Of a stretch of DNA of 64,000 bases, positions 1-12,200 are shown piece after piece; positions within the stretch are counted from its first letter, which is position 1, and each line of letters begins with the position of its first letter. This DNA is from Schistosoma haematobium (Eukaryota > Platyhelminthes > Trematoda > Strigeidida > Schistosomatidae). The notes beneath the pieces are model-generated. The model searched no databases, was not told the origin of the DNA, and was given only the letters and a program-made list of their open reading frames with translations. The stretch lies in assembly GCF_000699445.3 (NCBI RefSeq), contig NC_067200.1:8182450-8246449 (forward strand), given 5' to 3'. The translations under genes were made by a program, and so were the position numbers.

Positions 1-690
1 AAATAATCTAATGAAATTATGAAACTCGCCTGGGTTACTCTTGCCTTAAAGTAATGAAGTAGGCAGTAGTTTGAATCTGGGTTATGTACGAGGTACTGTT
101 GATTAAATTTTTCGATTAACACAGCGTTGTAGACTGAATTTGTATAAGTCCAGAATTAATGTAAGCCGAATACATAGCATTACCTGACGAACAGTCTAAA
201 CGAGATCTAAGATTGCAGGAAATTTATAGTTCAAACTCACCGTAAATTTCTAGCATTCGTATCCTCTGTTTGGCCATAGAACTCAGCAATTGGAAATTAG
301 GCAGGCAGTGGTAAAAAAAGCAAAACATTTTAGTGGATAGTGGTTAAGCAGAAAGATGAATTTATAGTCGATAGTTATTCTTGTCTTATTTACACCAGTG
401 GATAAGTTACAAACAGATGTGCGTTCGTGTTGCCTTGTGGCTATACTCACGAGTGGTTGATAATTTAACAGACATATTACACAGGAGCATTTAAATGCTG
501 CTAATGCTTGTTAAAGAACCACGATAGCCGATTATAATCGTAGTTGATTGGTTAGTTCTGTCGATTGAACTAAGTATTTAAGTTTAAATACTAATCAACA
601 TTGACATGGAGCAACGAAAGTTCACAGTGATAGATTAACATAGGCGATGATAAAAATGAAAAAGAATAAGTATAGAATGCAATAATAAAG
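1..690. other. unassigned flanking sequence
   Basis: A+T-rich sequence without a recognisable coding frame, RNA gene or clear repeat boundary. Nothing supportable is seen here. Confidence 0.5.
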
Positions 691-696
691 ATTATA

Positions 697-1005
697 GTGA
701 TGGAATGCGTTATTCGAAGTCTTGCTCACCAGTGTAGATCACCAACGTTGATGATCTATGTCGAAATGATTGGAGGCCTACTCGAGTTAGACGTGAATGG
801 TGTGACGAACCAACTAACGTCGAAGTCACAACTCGTGGTCAGCACCTTACGTGGACTACCCCCATTGACGTTACAAGGTACTACAGATGCTTTGAAGACT
901 GTACAACACAAAGGACGTTATTACAGAAATATATTAGTTAAAGTAGATACAAGCGAAAGTAAGACCACTGCCGCATGGGCCAGTCCACGGAATACCATTA
1001 ACTAA
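697..1005 (+). CDS. unidentified 102-codon ORF
   Basis: An ATG-started frame of 102 residues, less A+T-rich than its surroundings, lying just upstream of a CR1-like retrotransposon fragment. I do not recognise its protein: there is no signal peptide, membrane segment or known catalytic motif. The base composition and position suggest it may be part of the same mobile sequence, but the frame differs from that of the reverse-transcriptase tail that follows. It could equally be a chance ORF. Confidence 0.15.
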   Translation: MMECVIRSLAHQCRSPTLMIYVEMIGGLLELDVNGVTNQLTSKSQLVVSTLRGLPPLTLQGTTDALKTVQHKGRYYRNILVKVDTSESKTTAAWASPRNTIN

Positions 1006-1029
1006 TGCGCGTTGGTTGTACATGACCTT

Positions 1030-1775
1030 GGCAGGGAGCGACGATCTGTTCGACATTCAGTGATCCAACTGCCGGATGATTTGGCTAGGGCTCAGTGACA
1101 TTTCACTGGCCCTACAAGCTCATTACAAGCGCATTTTTGGCCAGTTTGACGGAAGAACTTTCTACACAATCTTCAACAGTTTTATTCGTCTCCATTTAGA
1201 GTATGGCAACCTAGTATTTCCTCCCTCACTCGAAAAGGATAAGGATACTCTGAGGCGTATCCAACGGCGAGCCACGAAATCAGTCCGGGGACTCAAATTC
1301 AAACCTTATGTCTCCAATCACTTAACCTTTACTCATTAGAGTATAGGCGTCTTAGAGGTGACCTTCTGATGGCTTATAGTATTCTTAACACTTCTGGATG
1401 TACCCTTAAACACCTACTTAAGCTTAGTCCCAATAAAAATCTGAGTGGTAACACCCAGAAATCGGAGATACAAAAGAGCAGAACGGACTGTAGACACAAC
1501 TTCTACTCCTTAGTATTTGCTAAATGCTGGAATTCGGTGCCGATTGAACTAGTCCAAGCGACTTCCTTGAAGTCCTTTAAGAGGAAACTTGACCTATTCT
1601 TAAGGATCAAGGATAACATCTTATTATGAGTTACAAATTTCCTTTTTTTAATCTATTATAGTTGACACACACAGGTTCCTGCCTGGAGGTATTGGTGATC
1701 CCCTGCTACTAGACACGGAGGCCTGTTAAGCGAAAGCTTCTTCTACTCCGTCCACAACCATTTGAACCATTTGAA
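1030..1775 (+). mobile_element. CR1-like LINE, 3' reverse-transcriptase fragment (degenerate)
   Basis: Two frames together encode the C-terminal part of a CR1/Jockey-type reverse transcriptase. Frame 2 (1076-1339) has the RPHLEYG-like block (here IRLHLEYGNLVFPP) followed by LRRIQRRATKSVRGLK. Frame 1 (about 1330-1629) continues with SLEYRRLRGDLLMAYSIL, then SRTDCRHNFYS and WNSVPIELV, and ends at a TGA. A frameshift near 1315-1330 separates them. The upstream RT catalytic core and endonuclease are missing, so this is a 5'-truncated, dead copy. About 140 nt of 3' UTR follow, ending in a short TTTGAACCA repeat near 1770. This order of motifs is typical of schistosome CR1-like elements such as SR1; I cannot assign the exact family. 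Confidence 0.75.
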
Positions 1776-3100
1776 CGATATTGGATAGTGGTTACAACCT
1801 TGACCAGCAATTCAAATGGGTGCGCTGTATCAATTTTTACCTTGTTCTTGTCTCATCAGTTTCTCCCAGACGTGAGACGAAATCCTCAATATTATAACGT
1901 TTACTTTTCATAAAATATGTGGAACATTGATGTATCTATAAAATGATAAATATCTAAGAATCTGGGTCCAGACGATATTCATATACGCTTGTATACGTAT
2001 TACGGCAGATGTAAAGTTTATGTACGAATTTTCCAAGTCTACGCGAAAAGATAAATATTTAACCGCATCTGGTGTTAGGTTGTAATGAAAAGCCGAATTA
2101 TCGATAAGTAGACGTCAGTCCATGCCGAAAGCCTTCGTAAATTTGGATGTATGTTACTTTATTATTCTAAATTGTTTCAAAGGTCAACACATTTCCAGTT
2201 AGCTTTGGGGTTTCTCAAGGCCACCTAAATGCTTTGCTTCCACTTAAATGGTGAAAACTGCTCCTGGTTGTCATTTAGTGATAAAACCGTTGTAAAAATT
2301 TATCAGTTTTCAAGTTGACAGACAGGATAATTATGAACTCTGTTGTAACAAGATACATCCAAGCTTATTTTCCTCAACAAAGCAGCTAATTTTCGCTTGC
2401 GTGTATTTGTGTACTCATTGGCTCACATAGTTGGCACATAAACGTCTGAAAATCATTGCTAAGGTGGGTTAATTCGGGATACTGTCTATAGATCCTAGAA
2501 ACTCGTACGGTACTCTAGTTTGGTCACTAAAATCACTTTCATTACCTTAATAGTCATATTCCAATAACTGACACTAAAAGTAATCATATGTTTGCTACTT
2601 AGAGTTAGTCTGACGAATCAACTGGACGAATCTTAGTTCCCAACTCTAGATCCTAACCCTAGTTCCTCATATCAATATATTACCCTCTTTTAGCCCTAGC
2701 ACCTAGGTGAGCTGTCATTTTAGCGTCGTACGTAAATTACAGTCTCATCGTGTAAATGAGGCAACATATTGTTTCTTTGACTGAATAATATAGCAATGAA
2801 TTATGGTTACCCGTCAATCTTGACAAACTGCACGTCATTTCCGGTTATTGGTTCTGTAAAATGTTCTACTCATTGACATGTATTAAGTGTTTTGAGTTAA
2901 AAAGTATCTTGTCTAATGTTTGTTAAAAATATACAACGTCTTCCTATTACTCAAGTATTTCTCTTCAATGTTGTTTTGTGGCCAACGTATATCCATGATT
3001 AAAAAACGAAACTGTCTCTCGATGATTGTTTATTGTAGCTGTTGTGCTTTTCAAGAATAAAAAAACACGATTTTCTTCATTTGTGTGAATGTTTTTTCTT
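1776..3100. other. intergenic flank, no gene seen
   Basis: A+T-rich DNA without a supported gene. Around 2640-2710 there is a run of degenerate CCTAACCCTAG-like words. The S1P promoter presumably lies here or in an upstream 5' exon, but no TATA box, initiator or CpG-rich block can be singled out. Confidence 0.45.
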
Positions 3101-3181
3101 TTGTTTGTAGTGTTCGCTAGCAAGAAACTATGATGGATTTTACTGGCATTTCTTAAAACATTGGGAACTTTAGCTTTTTCA
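3101..3181 (+). promoter_or_regulatory. 5' leader of the S1P gene with acceptor-like site and 8-codon uORF
   Basis: A pyrimidine-rich tract (from about 3090) ends in TAG at 3108-3110, a plausible splice acceptor. It could be either a cis-spliced 5' UTR exon or a spliced-leader addition site, both of which occur in schistosomes. Between it and the chosen start lies a short upstream ORF at 3130-3156 (ATG ATG ... TAA, eight codons), not in frame with the protease start at 3182. Which leader is used needs transcript data. Confidence 0.35.
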
Positions 3182-3281
3182 ATGAATTTATCATTAATTT
3201 TAATAACCTTCTTAACATGCTTGCTTACTCTTGGATTTTCGATGCCGTCTTATGAATATGTTTCTTCTGTTGTGGAAACAG
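3182..3281 (+). CDS. MBTPS1: S1P exon 1 (signal peptide)
   Basis: Encodes residues 1-33 plus the first base of codon 34; donor G|GTAACT. The ATG opens a hydrophobic stretch ([17 protein letters not shown]), a classic signal peptide. The exon ends in SSVVET, which joins exon 2 to give SSVVETEFIISYY, collinear with human SSTVVEYEYIVAF. The phase match and the homology across the junction fix this start, although no RNA evidence is available. Confidence 0.85.
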
Positions 3282-6200
3282 GTAACTGAACACTTTTTGA
3301 AAATAATTTTCTCATGTTTTCTTGGTCAGGTGAGCTTAGCAGTCAATAGGTCCATTTTTAGCAACGTGGCTTTCTATTGATTGTTGCCCATATCATCAAG
3401 TATACAATTCCAAATATCCACTTGATAGCTTCGCTTAAGTGATATCAAGATTCATACTTTAAGTTCTCGCTTTTCGTGAATTTGTATGAGTTAATTTAGG
3501 ACTCCAAAACAACTGTTATTTGAATCCTGGTCATATCATTACTAAAATAGTTTATCTGAAGATTACCAGTGGCATAGGATGGTACTTTAATGCCTCACTC
3601 ATCTTTCTCACAATTCACCGTCTATCGCACTAATGATGAGGTGGAGCTTTATGTTTTAGTAAACAAACGTCTTATCTACTTCTAGTTATGGACAAGGCTT
3701 TTAATGATTGATGCGACAAAGTTTTCGGGTATCAAATGTTAATAGATAGATAAACGCGGTGATATTACACATGGCTGTTCACGAGACAGTGTTGTTGGTT
3801 TGATACTCCAAATGATTTGAAATCATAGATAATACCACTAGCCATATTACTAGCTTTTCTGGTGCAACAAAGTTCAAAGCACTAATATAAAAATTAACAT
3901 GATAAATCCCTTGGGTTGTTGGATGAAATAAGTTCGTAGGCCACTTCTTGTTCAGTCAATGGAGACGTAACTACCAAAAGTAATTTGCAAACATTGCATC
4001 ACTTACATAAAGTCAACATGATAAAAAAGTGATTTTCAGAGGCCAGTAAAGGTCACTTGAAAATGTCAGTATCAAGTCTACTTTCTATTAATCTTATTTT
4101 GCGTTCCCTCGAGTAGCTGTAGGTTTTATTGGAATAATACTTTAAGGATTTCGACCTTTCTAGTGTTAGCTTACCGTATCCTGAACAAATCCATATAATT
4201 CCCGCATCTATTGGCTTCAGTCATAAAAGTAATTGGCTATTTAGTATTGTTTATGCTAAATTTTCTCTCTTATATTTGCAATAAATTTAAATCGTTGAAA
4301 AATTCAAAGGCCTATCATAATAATATTCGCGTTGGCCACCTTGCTTAGAACTATTTTTTCATAGCGATACTTGTTGGAAAAGGCAATCGTGATCACTGAA
4401 AATAAAATGATGTAGTTCTTCAGTATTGGACTGTCTCCTAGATTTTTTGTTTATTCAGCGGCTTGATACACAACATCATTTCGGTGTTTATTTTTTCATT
4501 ATTCTAGCTGCTTTTCATTTGTTTCTCAGATTTACACTTCTGTAGCTTAAAAGCTATCATAACAAGTTCGGTGCTGTAGAGTTGATGTGTTCGACTTCCA
4601 GTCATTGAGTCTCGGATATTTACAAAATAGGTGACGTCATATGCTCTCAGTATCATTCATTAACGTATATTTATTGTAAACATCTTACAATAATCTAAAT
4701 TGATAAGTTTATGATGATTTATCAAACATTTTTGAAGTTTATTATCATCGAATGTAATCGTCTATCGAAGATGACTCAGCTTCTATGCAGTTGATGGTAA
4801 AGCTGAACTATAAGGGTTGGTTAATGATAAGCATGCGAATCACATCAGTCACGTGGCATATATAAAAACAGCATATCGTCTGCCTATAATAAAGTAGAAG
4901 ATCTCACGAAATAACTATTATTCATTTATTACACTATGAATAATTTGACACAGAAAAATATCTTAATTTGTTTGTAGAATCAGATACTCCAGCCTAGGCT
5001 TAGGGCTAATATTTGGGCTTCATAATTAAAATCTGGAGTTGAGAATTTATGACTGCATTTAGGATTCGAGTTTAAGATTTAAGGATTGGTATTATGTTTT
5101 ACGGCTAATCTACCTGTACCCTGAATCGTAACCCTAACCTTGAAACGTAAACCCGGCATCTTAATTCTAACTTTAGATACTGGACTCCACATTCCAGTTA
5201 CTAAACTGTATATCTTAGTCTTAATTCTAATCTCAATTCTTAAACTCTACGTCTTAATTTTTCTGTCCAGCACCTAAATCCTGGTCTTGAACCAACATAC
5301 TAAATTTGAATCTCAATCCTAACACTAAATTATCCACTCATACTTGCTGCATTCCAATTGGCTGAATGCGTTAGGGGTTTTTCCTGGTTATTCTAAGTCA
5401 CTGGAGCTTACCCTTATAGTTTAGATTTACCCATTTAATACTGACATAAGTGACTACATATATAACATATTTACGTATTAGTATTATGGTTGAAAAACTT
5501 TTGTCATTACTTGGATCATGAGCACAACACAGTACTTAGAATTTTCTATACGAATATATTTTGGAACAAATTCGAGTCTTATTCACTTTTCTTATAATAA
5601 ATAAATAGTGTATTTAATATATTCATTATTTTTACTTGTTCTAGAATTCATCATCAGTTATTATAAACATTCCTGTGCACAATCTCGTCATCGTTTTCTG
5701 AAATCCATACTCAATTCGTTCCCATTAAATTATTCCATAATGGAGAGATGGTATCCACCATCTAATGCGATAGAGAAAAAAAGTGATTTTGATGTAATCA
5801 AGGTAAAATGCCTAATTAATTATGTGAATTGATTTGCGTTTTGTAATTATGTTTAAGTTCCTCCCTACCCATGGAACAAACAGTATTGTAGGTCTACTTC
5901 AAGTGCTTTCATTTTCAAATCACACAATCAATCGAAATCATACCCTAACCGGTAGATAACTGTAACAGTTGATATTCTTACTCCTCATGAAGATCCCTCA
6001 TTTTTATTCTGTAAAACATTTGAAAAAATCAAAAAAAGTTATTAAATGCATGCATCCTTTTTAATATTACGTGTTGATGAGGATCAGGAATTGATCCTTA
6101 AAAACTGTGTGAACATTTTTATTTTCCGACTACATAAAGCGGTAACTCAGTAGTTAAGGTTGTGAAATTTTAGTCAGTAAGCCTTAAGTTCGAACTCTAC

Positions 6201-9200
6201 CTTGTCTACACTAATTTTGGTAACTGCATAGTATAACTAGTCTTACTTGATTCAAAGTATATTAATCTACAGTTGGTAAGCGAGTTTTCTGACTTAGTAG
6301 CCTCAATTAGTGTATAACAGGTAATAAATCACTTTACGTCATGAAGAATTGGGTATAAAAGTTATCTATTTTAATTTAACATCAATTTCATACAGTCCAA
6401 CTTGACCCCTTACATAGATTGAAGTTTTTAGCTCTTTCAGTCAGTCAGTCAGCTACAACGTAGGACCAGGCATATATGTGCATCGGTCCAGGTTGCCATA
6501 CCGCATCAGCACAACAAGATGAACACCGGATTCATAGCAGTGGTTAGGTCAAAGGTAGTAATATGTAAGAGAAAGATTGCATATAGAGATATAGTACAAG
6601 AAGAAAGAATTAGTTCGTAGAAAGAAAGATATGAAGCGATTTTAATCTCATAGTTTAAGGGAAGACAGGGAGTGTATACACCGACGCCATTGTGATCGAT
6701 TCTGAGCCATGTCACCGACAGTCTCCAACCATTGGTTACGATAGTCACGCGGACCCCAACCAAGTAGTCTGCATCTACCAACATGGCTCAGACTAGAAGT
6801 TAGTGACTTCAAGCACTGATGCCACGTTTTGGTTTGGCCGCCCCTAACTTTCTTCCAACCATTTCCAATACCGGATAGCATTGCACGTCGTGGTAATCGG
6901 TGTTCAGGCATAGGTAACACGTGGCCCAACCATCTCAGTCGATGAAGATTCATAACCTCATCAACTGATTTACCATCATTCCCTAATACCCTGCGTCTAA
7001 CCTCACTATTACTTACCCAGTGATCCCAGCAGACGCCAGCAATATTTCTAAGGCATCTGTGGTCAAAAACGAACAGCTTACGAGTGTCTTCTACTCTTAG
7101 TTGCCATGTTTCGCTGCCGTAAATTAAAACAGAACGGACTGCCGCGCAGTATACCCGACCTTTTATTGATAGACGGATATCTCGCCTTCGCCACAGGTGA
7201 CGTAAGTTGGCAAAAGCCAAACGAGCTTTTCAAATCCGTGCTGAGATTTCGTCCGATACCAACCCATTAGGGCTGATCAGACTTCCAAGATAAGTGAAAT
7301 TGTCAACGCGTTCGACTACTTCACTCCCTATCATTAGTTCAGGTGTTGACGCAGACCAGTTCTGAAGCAACAACTTGCATTTAGAGGGAGAGAAGCGCAT
7401 TTCAAACATTCTGGCATTGTTACTTAGTGCTACCAAAAGACTCTGCATTTCATCAGCGTCTTCACCAAACAGGACTGTCATCTGCGTATTCTAAGTCGAT
7501 AAGCGGACCTCCTGGATGGAGATCAATACCCGAGAACTCAGTCGACGAGAAAGTTATTTCCATCAGTAGATCTATGATGAAGTTAAACAAAAATGGAGAA
7601 AGTGAACAGCCTTGACGGACACCACTTGAGGTTGCAAAAGTAGATGACAGTTCGCCATAAGCTCTGACTCGACTAGTAGTGTTCGAGTAAAGAGCCTTTA
7701 CAAGGTTTATGTACTTCCGAGGTACGCCTTTCAGTGACAGACACTGCCACAGAATCTCGCGGTCTGCGAAGTCAAATGCTGCTTTTAAGTCAAGAAAGAC
7801 CACCATTGTCGGACGCCGATAAGTATGCCTGTATTCTAGAATCTGACGAATGGTGAATATGTGGTCGATGCAGCCACGACCAGGTCTGAAGCTAGCGTGA
7901 TTCTCTTGTGTTTGCAGTTCACGAGTCTTACTTAGGCGTCTGATAATTATCGTGACTAGTATTTTAGATATTATATTAGTTAAACTAATCCCTCTATGGT
8001 TGTCACAGGATGATTTTGACCCTTTCTTATATATTGGGACGATAAGTGATTGCGACCAGTCAGATGGGATAACGTCTAACTCCCAGATTTTAGCTAAAAT
8101 ATTAGTCAACCTAATCGCTAAAATTGGACCACCATCCTTAAAGACCTCTGGAGCCAGTCCATCTGGACCAGCTGCCCTTCCTGGTTTCAGATTAACTATA
8201 GCCTTTTGAACTTCAGCAAGAGTTGGGGGACCTACTTCAATGTTCCATTCACACTGTCTGGGAATGGAGGGTAGTTGTAGAGTAGCTGAAGGCCAGCTGA
8301 ACTGTTCTCTGAAATGTTCCGCCCATCGTTCCAAACGTCTGGACTGAGAGCAGATGAGAGTGTCGTCTTTTTCCGATATAATCTCACTTACACTTGACTT
8401 ATTAATTCCAGTTTCTTTTATTAGTCTGTAAAGCTGTCTTGTGTTCCCTATAGCCGCCGGCTTTTCCATCTCTTTTGCTTTCATTGCCCACCACTGCTCA
8501 CGGTCGTTTCTTAGACTTTTTCTTAACCTAGATCTGGTTTGTTGTCGCTCTTCATCATGTTCGGAACCTGATGGGACGAGTTTGCGAGAATCCATCAGTG
8601 TGATAGACTTTGAAGAAATCCACTGGTTCTTTGAAACTCTGTGGTTTAAATCACTGATAGATGTCACTGCTGTTTCCACAGCAGTTTGTATAGATTTCCA
8701 AGCAACAACTGGGTCAACCTCGTTTTCAGAACTACCTAATCGTGACCTCACTTGTTCCTGGAACCTACTTTTGGTTTCCTCGCCACTCAGTTCGGTTCAA
8801 ATGGGTCTTTTTACTGTGGCTTTTTCGCGTCCAGTGAGGCGCAAGCAGATGCGTGCCCGTATTAGGGCGTGGTCGGAGTCCAAGCAGGTACTCCAGAATG
8901 AGCGACAATCTTCTACAGATCCTCTCCAACGATGACTGATGGCAATATGGTCTATTTGAGTCCATCGTTGGTTTGGTGTAGGGAATCTCCATGTTAGACG
9001 ATGTCTCTCCTTATGCTTAAAATTTATGTTTGCTAAAAATAAGCGATTGTCTGAGCACAGTTGGAGCAGACGGTCACCATTATCTGTTCGCTGTGCCGGA
9101 ATGCTAAAATATCCACCTAAATGCCTTTCTGTTTGGTTTAAGCTACCTATCTGAGCATTAAAGTCACCCCCTACGAGTACTATGTCTGAGCGTTTAGCTT

Positions 9201-12200
9201 TCTGAAGAAGTTCAGACAGCTTTCTGTAAAATTCATCTTTCACATCATCTGAGCTGCAGTCAGTGGGAGCGTAGGCAGAAACGACGAAAAGGCAACGACG
9301 TGTGTCCCTATCCTTTCGAGTTCTTACGGAGCCGTTTAGCCGAACAGCACATAGACGACTGTTGACGGGGATCCACTCTAGCAGTGTTTGTTCCGCCCTC
9401 ATGCTTAGTGCTATGCCTACACCTGCCAGTCCACGAGAACTGGCCATCGGGTCACCAGATATACGTAGGGTGTATCTCGTTGGCTCTCCGTTTTTCCAAG
9501 GTAAGGTCAAGTGAATGACCACACTAGGATCCTGTATGCGTGTTTCGGAGACACAGCATACATCAATGGTACGAGATTCTAGGGTTTCAGCCAAGGAGCC
9601 CTGCTGACCAATTTGACATAGTGTGTGTACGTTGAAGGCTCCAATGTGTAGTTTGGAGCGAGGTTTCAGTAGACCTAGGACAGAGTTTTGAGCACTAGAA
9701 TCGTTGGCTACGGTGACACTTGAGGAGGAAGCCGAAAGAGGAAGTTTAGAGTTGAAAGTCGATGTAGGACGAATAATAGGAATTGAAGAGGAAGTTGATT
9801 ATGAATACAGTGGTCTTGAGTGCTGTTAGAGGTATGAGGGCGGTTATCACTTCCCGGTTGCCCACACCGTGGAAGGGTTCTTCTGGAGGTACCTGAAAAG
9901 GAAATTGGATTAGAGGTGGTCTTAGTGACCTGAGAGTGTGACAGCAATGCCCAAGAAACATCTGCTTGAGGTCGGTCACACACGACCTTTTTATGAGTAA
10001 TCTTTGGGTTAATTCCGTACTTGTTGAGATCTTACCGCCGGAGATGGATATCCGTGGGATAAGGCGAAGTGTGTATTTATAAGGTCGACTTTTTCTAACC
10101 CCACCCCTCCTTGTGGTAAGGTAGCGTCGCTGTCATGCTGGTTGTCTGAAGGAAACACCTTACTGCTGTCATACCTCTGTACAGTCAGCAGTACGACTTC
10201 GCCTTCGGACCTTGGGTTTGTTGCTTTTAGTCTTACCGCTCTTCAACCGACCTGTCTGACATGGTAGGACCTTGAGGAGCGGTTGTTCCAGCCAGTATAG
10301 CTCGGTTGCTTCATCACGATAGGCAAGCCCGACCACCACGTCAAGGTAGCAACAACGGTCGGGATTTTAGCTCTTTGATTAATACTATACACAACCTTAC
10401 TTAATTTTTTGTCATCTTGAGTTAAAATCATATGGTATTTGCTTAACGTCAGCTTCAGTGTACATTTTACTTTCTTTACTCTCTTAAATATCTACTTATC
10501 TCATTCTCCAGGTACTTGGATATGGTTCACAATCTAAGTGTGAGTGTTAATGATACTAGTCGGTTAGCCAAACTTAAGTATGTGGAGCGGAGCTCAAACT
10601 CAAGACTTAGTAGCTATAAGTTGGACGCCTTAACCACTAAGCCACCGCTAAATAAACAATCGTCTACTCATACACACGGTTTTTACTTCACATTAACTGC
10701 GAACGCTAGTGATGCCAATCGGTTGTGTAGAATAAATTAATGCGATATATTATCTTGATCCATCGAATAGTTGGATTATTGATTAGCATTGAAACTCAAA
10801 CCCAACAACTTTCACTTCAAGTGGCAAAGTATTATTCACTTAATTACCGAGTTCAAAAAGCTGCTGACTTGTTCAACAAGTATAATGTTTTTGTCATTAT
10901 TAGTAATAATGATACAATTCATACTATTAATTCTGGGTTTTACATGGATAAAGATAACATAACAAATGAATTCGTATTATTTTTCTACCGTCATTGTTCC
11001 TGCTTTATTTGAATTATCTAATAAAATGTCTGTCCAAATGGTGTTCACACTTAGTATAGTATAGGTTACACAAATTACCTTTATACTGTAAAGATCAATA
11101 AGTCTAACTAGCTCGTTATCATGCCATTCAGCATTTCTGCTGACGTTTAAAGCTCAATTTTTATATTCTAAATAATCTGAGATTATTTTATTAATTCTAG
11201 ACATTAAATCTCAGTCGTATGAATGTATCCAATTTTATCCAATACTTATCTAATATCAGTCAAATAAAATCGGTTTCACCACAGAAACAAATAAATCGTG
11301 TTCTTCTAAACTATGACATAAATGATGAGGAATTTTCGCACAATTGTAAGTTAATGATATATATTTTTATTTGTGATTTGTTTGTTAACAGAATTGGATC
11401 ATGAAATGTATGTAGAAGTTTACGATAGGTCCGGATCCCCCCATAGAACTGAAGGTAGTAAGAGTCCGCTCTCTTACTGTGATGATCTCAAATGAACATA
11501 CGTTTCTAGCCTTCGCCAGGGAAGTCTTAATACCCTTACGCGAGGGGGGGGCATGTTTTTTATGAAAGGGGTAGGACGAGAAGCGAACGTCTGGCCCTTA
11601 TACCGGATTAATGAATAATAAAACTTAAGGAAGTTGGAAAACACTGATTCTAAATCAGTAGTGTACATGATCTTCTGGAGCTTAAGGGGATGAATAATAT
11701 ATTAACCTATTTCGCTCATCGACTACCATGGGATGATTTATTTTGACGTTACTCTCCTGCTTCATGGACTTTAGCTCTATATTAAAGGCTCCGTGAATAA
11801 ATGGGCCCCTAAGAATATCTCTTTATTTAGTTTGGACTTTCTAGCACTATCTAACTCTACACACAAATTTTATAATAATTATTACTATTGAAGGTTGATT
11901 AAGTGTTCGCTGTGTGACTTGAAGTTCTTGGGTTAGATATTTCTAGTGGATATCATTGATGTGCATTGTTGGTGTGTCGCATGCTTGTAGGACAAAACAC
12001 TTATCTTGTGCTTCTTAATTTACATGGAATCAATCGTATTACAAATACTACTTACTGATTCAGGTCTTTTTTCAACAAACAGTTTAAGTGCAAAACTGTG
12101 ACCGATCTTTATTGTGTGTGAGACAGTTATTTACCACAGAGAACTGGTGAAGGGTTGTGCAAGATCATGGATTAATTGAAGTTAGACTTTAGCTCTATTG

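Larger units (their letters stand above)
6438..10364 (-). mobile_element. full-length RTE-type non-LTR retrotransposon, copy A
   Basis: A 3,927-bp insertion antisense to S1P in intron 2, with a perfect 12-bp target duplication. Reading from 10364 down: 5' UTR; an N-terminal open frame (9708-9983, starting [14 protein letters not shown]); an apurinic-type endonuclease (8797-9594); reverse transcriptase (7462-8751); RT C-terminal/thumb region (7230-7481 and 6648-7220); a short 3' UTR; and a tail of CTGA repeats at 6438-6451 (TCAG on the + strand). A short tandem-repeat 3' end is typical of the RTE clade. It is dead: a 1-nt loss in the N-terminal region near 9797, an in-frame TGA at 8797-8799, a 2-nt deletion next to the RT active site near 7475, and a TGA at 7230-7232. 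Copies B and C are close relatives. I leave the family name open. Confidence 0.93.

Noticed and set aside
1076..1629. Host gene at the left edge.
   Set aside because: The residues are those of a CR1-type RT tail, with a frameshift.
5608..5644. Hydrophobic, signal-peptide-like extension of exon 2 (frame open from 5608).
   Set aside because: It starts at GTG, not ATG, and is simply the polypyrimidine tract and acceptor. The real signal peptide is in exon 1 (3182-3281), whose junction restores homology.
8441..8935. Long plus-strand ORFs opposite the RTE copies (also 7952-8209, 39540-39956, 56649-57068, 57539-58357, 61652-62146).
   Set aside because: They are shadows of RTE coding frames on the other strand, without independent motifs.
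10740..11012. 90-codon ORF between RTE copy A and S1P exon 3.
   Set aside because: A+T-rich, no motif, no splice logic with the protease; probably chance.
11382..11410. AATTGGATCATGAAATG after a good acceptor (TTTGTTAACAG) as S1P exon 4.
   Set aside because: Joining it to exon 3 (one overhanging T) gives TAA at once. The 35-nt exon at 16417 fits in phase and homology.
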